Positions 13,225-14,078 of a DNA stretch of 14,078 nucleotides are shown here, piece after piece (position 1 is the first letter of the stretch; each line of letters begins with the position of its first letter). Source of the stretch: M3 sp964637445 (GTDB lineage: Bacteria; Bacteroidota; Bacteroidia; Bacteroidales; Muribaculaceae). The position numbers and the translations under genes were made by a program. The DNA is taken from NCBI GenBank assembly GCA_964637445.1, contig CAZWWS010000060.1:1-14078 (forward strand). Direction: 5' to 3'. The notes beneath the pieces are model-generated. The model did no database searches and was not told the DNA's origin. It saw only the letters and a program-made list of their open reading frames with translations.

Positions 13225-13830
13225 TTAGAACAAATACGCAGCAGTGATAGTCCAATAGCGATTCTTACCATCGATTTTTACACCCTCTACATCAGTAGCG
13301 AGTTCCACCGCCTTAGTGATACCGAAGCCATAGCTTGCTCCAATTTGGAGTTTCTTCACCAACTGAACACCAAAACCGACATTCCACGACACATCCACCG
13401 ACTTATTTTTATAAGCCTCTTCAATGTCCTTCTTTGAAGTCAAGAACGCAAAACTCGGACCGGTAAACACGTAGGGCGACACAATCGAGCCTACTACCGG
13501 CAAACCGATTTTCCACTTCAGATTGATAGGCACTTCGAAATAGTCGCGATGCACATTTTCAGAGTCATCACCCGCTACAAACTCATTATTGCGGCGAACA
13601 TACATCAACGAGGCATCCAATCCAATATTGGTCATCGGAATCATAAACTCAGCCATCACACCACCTGTAAAGCCGGCACGATTATTTGCGTCGAGCACAT
13701 CCTCACTAAATTTCAAGTCACTGACAGCAACACCCGCTTTCAAGCCAAACGAAAACTGTGCCGAAGCCGATACCGCAAAAGCAGCCACAAAAGCCACTAC
13801 AACAACAAATCTACGTATCATTTTCTTCAT
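13225..13830 (-). CDS. Small outer membrane beta-barrel protein, porin/PorT-like family
   Basis: A 201-aa protein with a clear signal peptide (MKKMIRRF followed by a Val/Ala/Phe-rich core and SASA|QF). The mature part has alternating amphipathic strands typical of 8-stranded barrels: FSFGLKAGVAVSDLKF, AGFTGGVMAEFMIPMTNIGLDASLMYVRR, YFEVPINLKWKIGLP, SPYVFTGPSFAFL, and a final RYWTITAAYLF ending in Phe. LKAG near the N-terminus and YFEVPINLKW in the middle are hallmarks of the Bacteroidetes outer membrane beta-barrel (porin/PorT-like) domain. Function beyond outer-membrane insertion is unknown. An in-frame ATG at 13842 would add MYNF before the signal peptide. The ATG at 13830 is preferred because it gives an ordinary MKK start. 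Single gene with its own promoter, flanked on both sides by related intergenic repeats. Confidence 0.85.
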   Translation of the reverse strand: MKKMIRRFVVVVAFVAAFAVSASAQFSFGLKAGVAVSDLKFSEDVLDANNRAGFTGGVMAEFMIPMTNIGLDASLMYVRRNNEFVAGDDSENVHRDYFEVPINLKWKIGLPVVGSIVSPYVFTGPSFAFLTSKKDIEEAYKNKSVDVSWNVGFGVQLVKKLQIGASYGFGITKAVELATDVEGVKIDGKNRYWTITAAYLF

Positions 13831-13861
13831 AAAATTATACATTTAGTTTAATAATATTCCG

Positions 13862-13893
13862 CAAAAGTACAAAAATTCCTCTACACCATCAAC
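13862..13893 (-). promoter_or_regulatory. Promoter of the small barrel gene
   Basis: Minus strand: TACTTTTG at 13869-13862 followed by CG, with GTTG at 13893-13890 in the -33 position after a 20-nt spacer (three of four bases match TTTG). Initiation near 13857 leaves about 27 nt to the preferred ATG. Confidence 0.65.
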
Positions 13894-13948
13894 ACCCACC
13901 CCTCCTAAATAGTTCACAATAGTCCCCCAACCCCCACCGCGCCGGCCT

Positions 13949-13979
13949 TATGTCTTTATGTTCTTCTGCCCCCAAAAAC
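13949..13979 (+). repeat. Second copy of the intergenic repeat
   Basis: TATGTCTTTATGTTCTT is identical over 17 bp to 13080-13096 and is followed by a diverged third 8-mer and a C-run then A-tract, as in the first copy. The two copies are in the same orientation and bracket the barrel gene. Confidence 0.6.
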
Positions 13980-13992
13980 ACCGCTACAGCCC

Positions 13993-14007
13993 GATTGCGA
14001 AGCAATC
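13993..14007. repeat. Perfect short hairpin GATTGC-GAA-GCAATC
   Basis: A six-pair inverted repeat with a GAA loop, 17 nt before the terminator-like structure at the right edge. There is no U-run after it. It looks like a REP-type element rather than a terminator. Confidence 0.4.
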
Positions 14008-14024
14008 ATTAACCCATAGCCGGT

Positions 14025-14057
14025 GAGGGTGTCTCAAAACGAGGCATCCTCTTTTTT
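14025..14057 (+). terminator. Strong plus-strand terminator-like hairpin with no obvious gene
   Basis: GAGGGTGTCTC (14025-14035) pairs with GAGGCATCCTC (14041-14051) over all 11 positions (two are G-U) around the loop AAAAC, and six T follow (14052-14057). The nearest plus-strand gene ends at 13003, about 1 kb upstream, with the minus-strand barrel gene between. GGGTGTCTCAAAA also resembles, from memory, ends of some Bacteroidetes insertion sequences, so it could mark the edge of an element beyond the window. Confidence 0.6.
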
Positions 14058-14078
14058 ATGTTGGAGAGAATGTGAATT

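Overview
The window looks like chromosomal DNA of a Bacteroidales bacterium, with a Muribaculaceae- or Bacteroides-like member the best guess. Most intergenic regions carry the Bacteroidetes promoter pattern (a -7 box TAnnTTTG, often with TTTG about 20 nt upstream), starts lack evident Shine-Dalgarno sequences, and the gene families (FadL/OmpP1-type barrel, PIF1-TPR helicase, Bacteroidetes tyrosine integrase, pyrB-pyrI-flavin reductase-glyA cluster) are typical of that phylum. The taxonomic placement is inference.

Left part (1-5000, all minus strand): a 5'-truncated gene fragment resembling the nuclease domain of a phage terminase large subunit runs off the left edge and abuts the stop codon of a PIF1-type helicase with C-terminal TPRs. 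Upstream of the helicase, behind a strong intrinsic terminator, lies a two-gene unit: a secreted Trp/Tyr/Gly-rich protein of unknown function followed by a FadL/OmpP1-like outer-membrane barrel.

Middle (5200-10350): a plus-strand family-2-like glycosyltransferase converges on and overlaps by 14 bp a minus-strand PlsC-type acyltransferase, whose consensus promoter lies only 4 nt from its ATG. Upstream is the minus-strand cluster pyrB-pyrI-flavin reductase-glyA: aspartate carbamoyltransferase catalytic and regulatory subunits, an FMN-binding reductase and serine hydroxymethyltransferase, closed by an intrinsic terminator. The pyrB leader is the most interesting regulatory element. It has a consensus promoter, a 28-codon leader ORF, a possible competing pairing, and a hairpin followed by seven U just before pyrB. 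That is the layout of a transcription attenuator.

Right part (10350-14078): a solitary tyrosine recombinase (minus strand) is divergent from a plus-strand pair made of a predicted lipoprotein nitroreductase and an unrecognised 221-aa helical protein 3 nt downstream. A small OmpA/PorT-like beta-barrel gene (minus strand) follows, flanked on both sides by non-coding DNA that shares a 17-bp identical repeat, a degenerate 8-mer array plus an A-tract, and contains several hairpins. The window ends with a strong plus-strand terminator-like hairpin that has no obvious gene to serve.

No rRNA, tRNA, CRISPR array or intact insertion sequence was recognised. No gene-free stretch exceeds 300 bases; the larger gaps (about 4993-5246, 10106-10353, 13004-13224 and 13831-14078) are described through their promoters, leader, hairpins and repeats.
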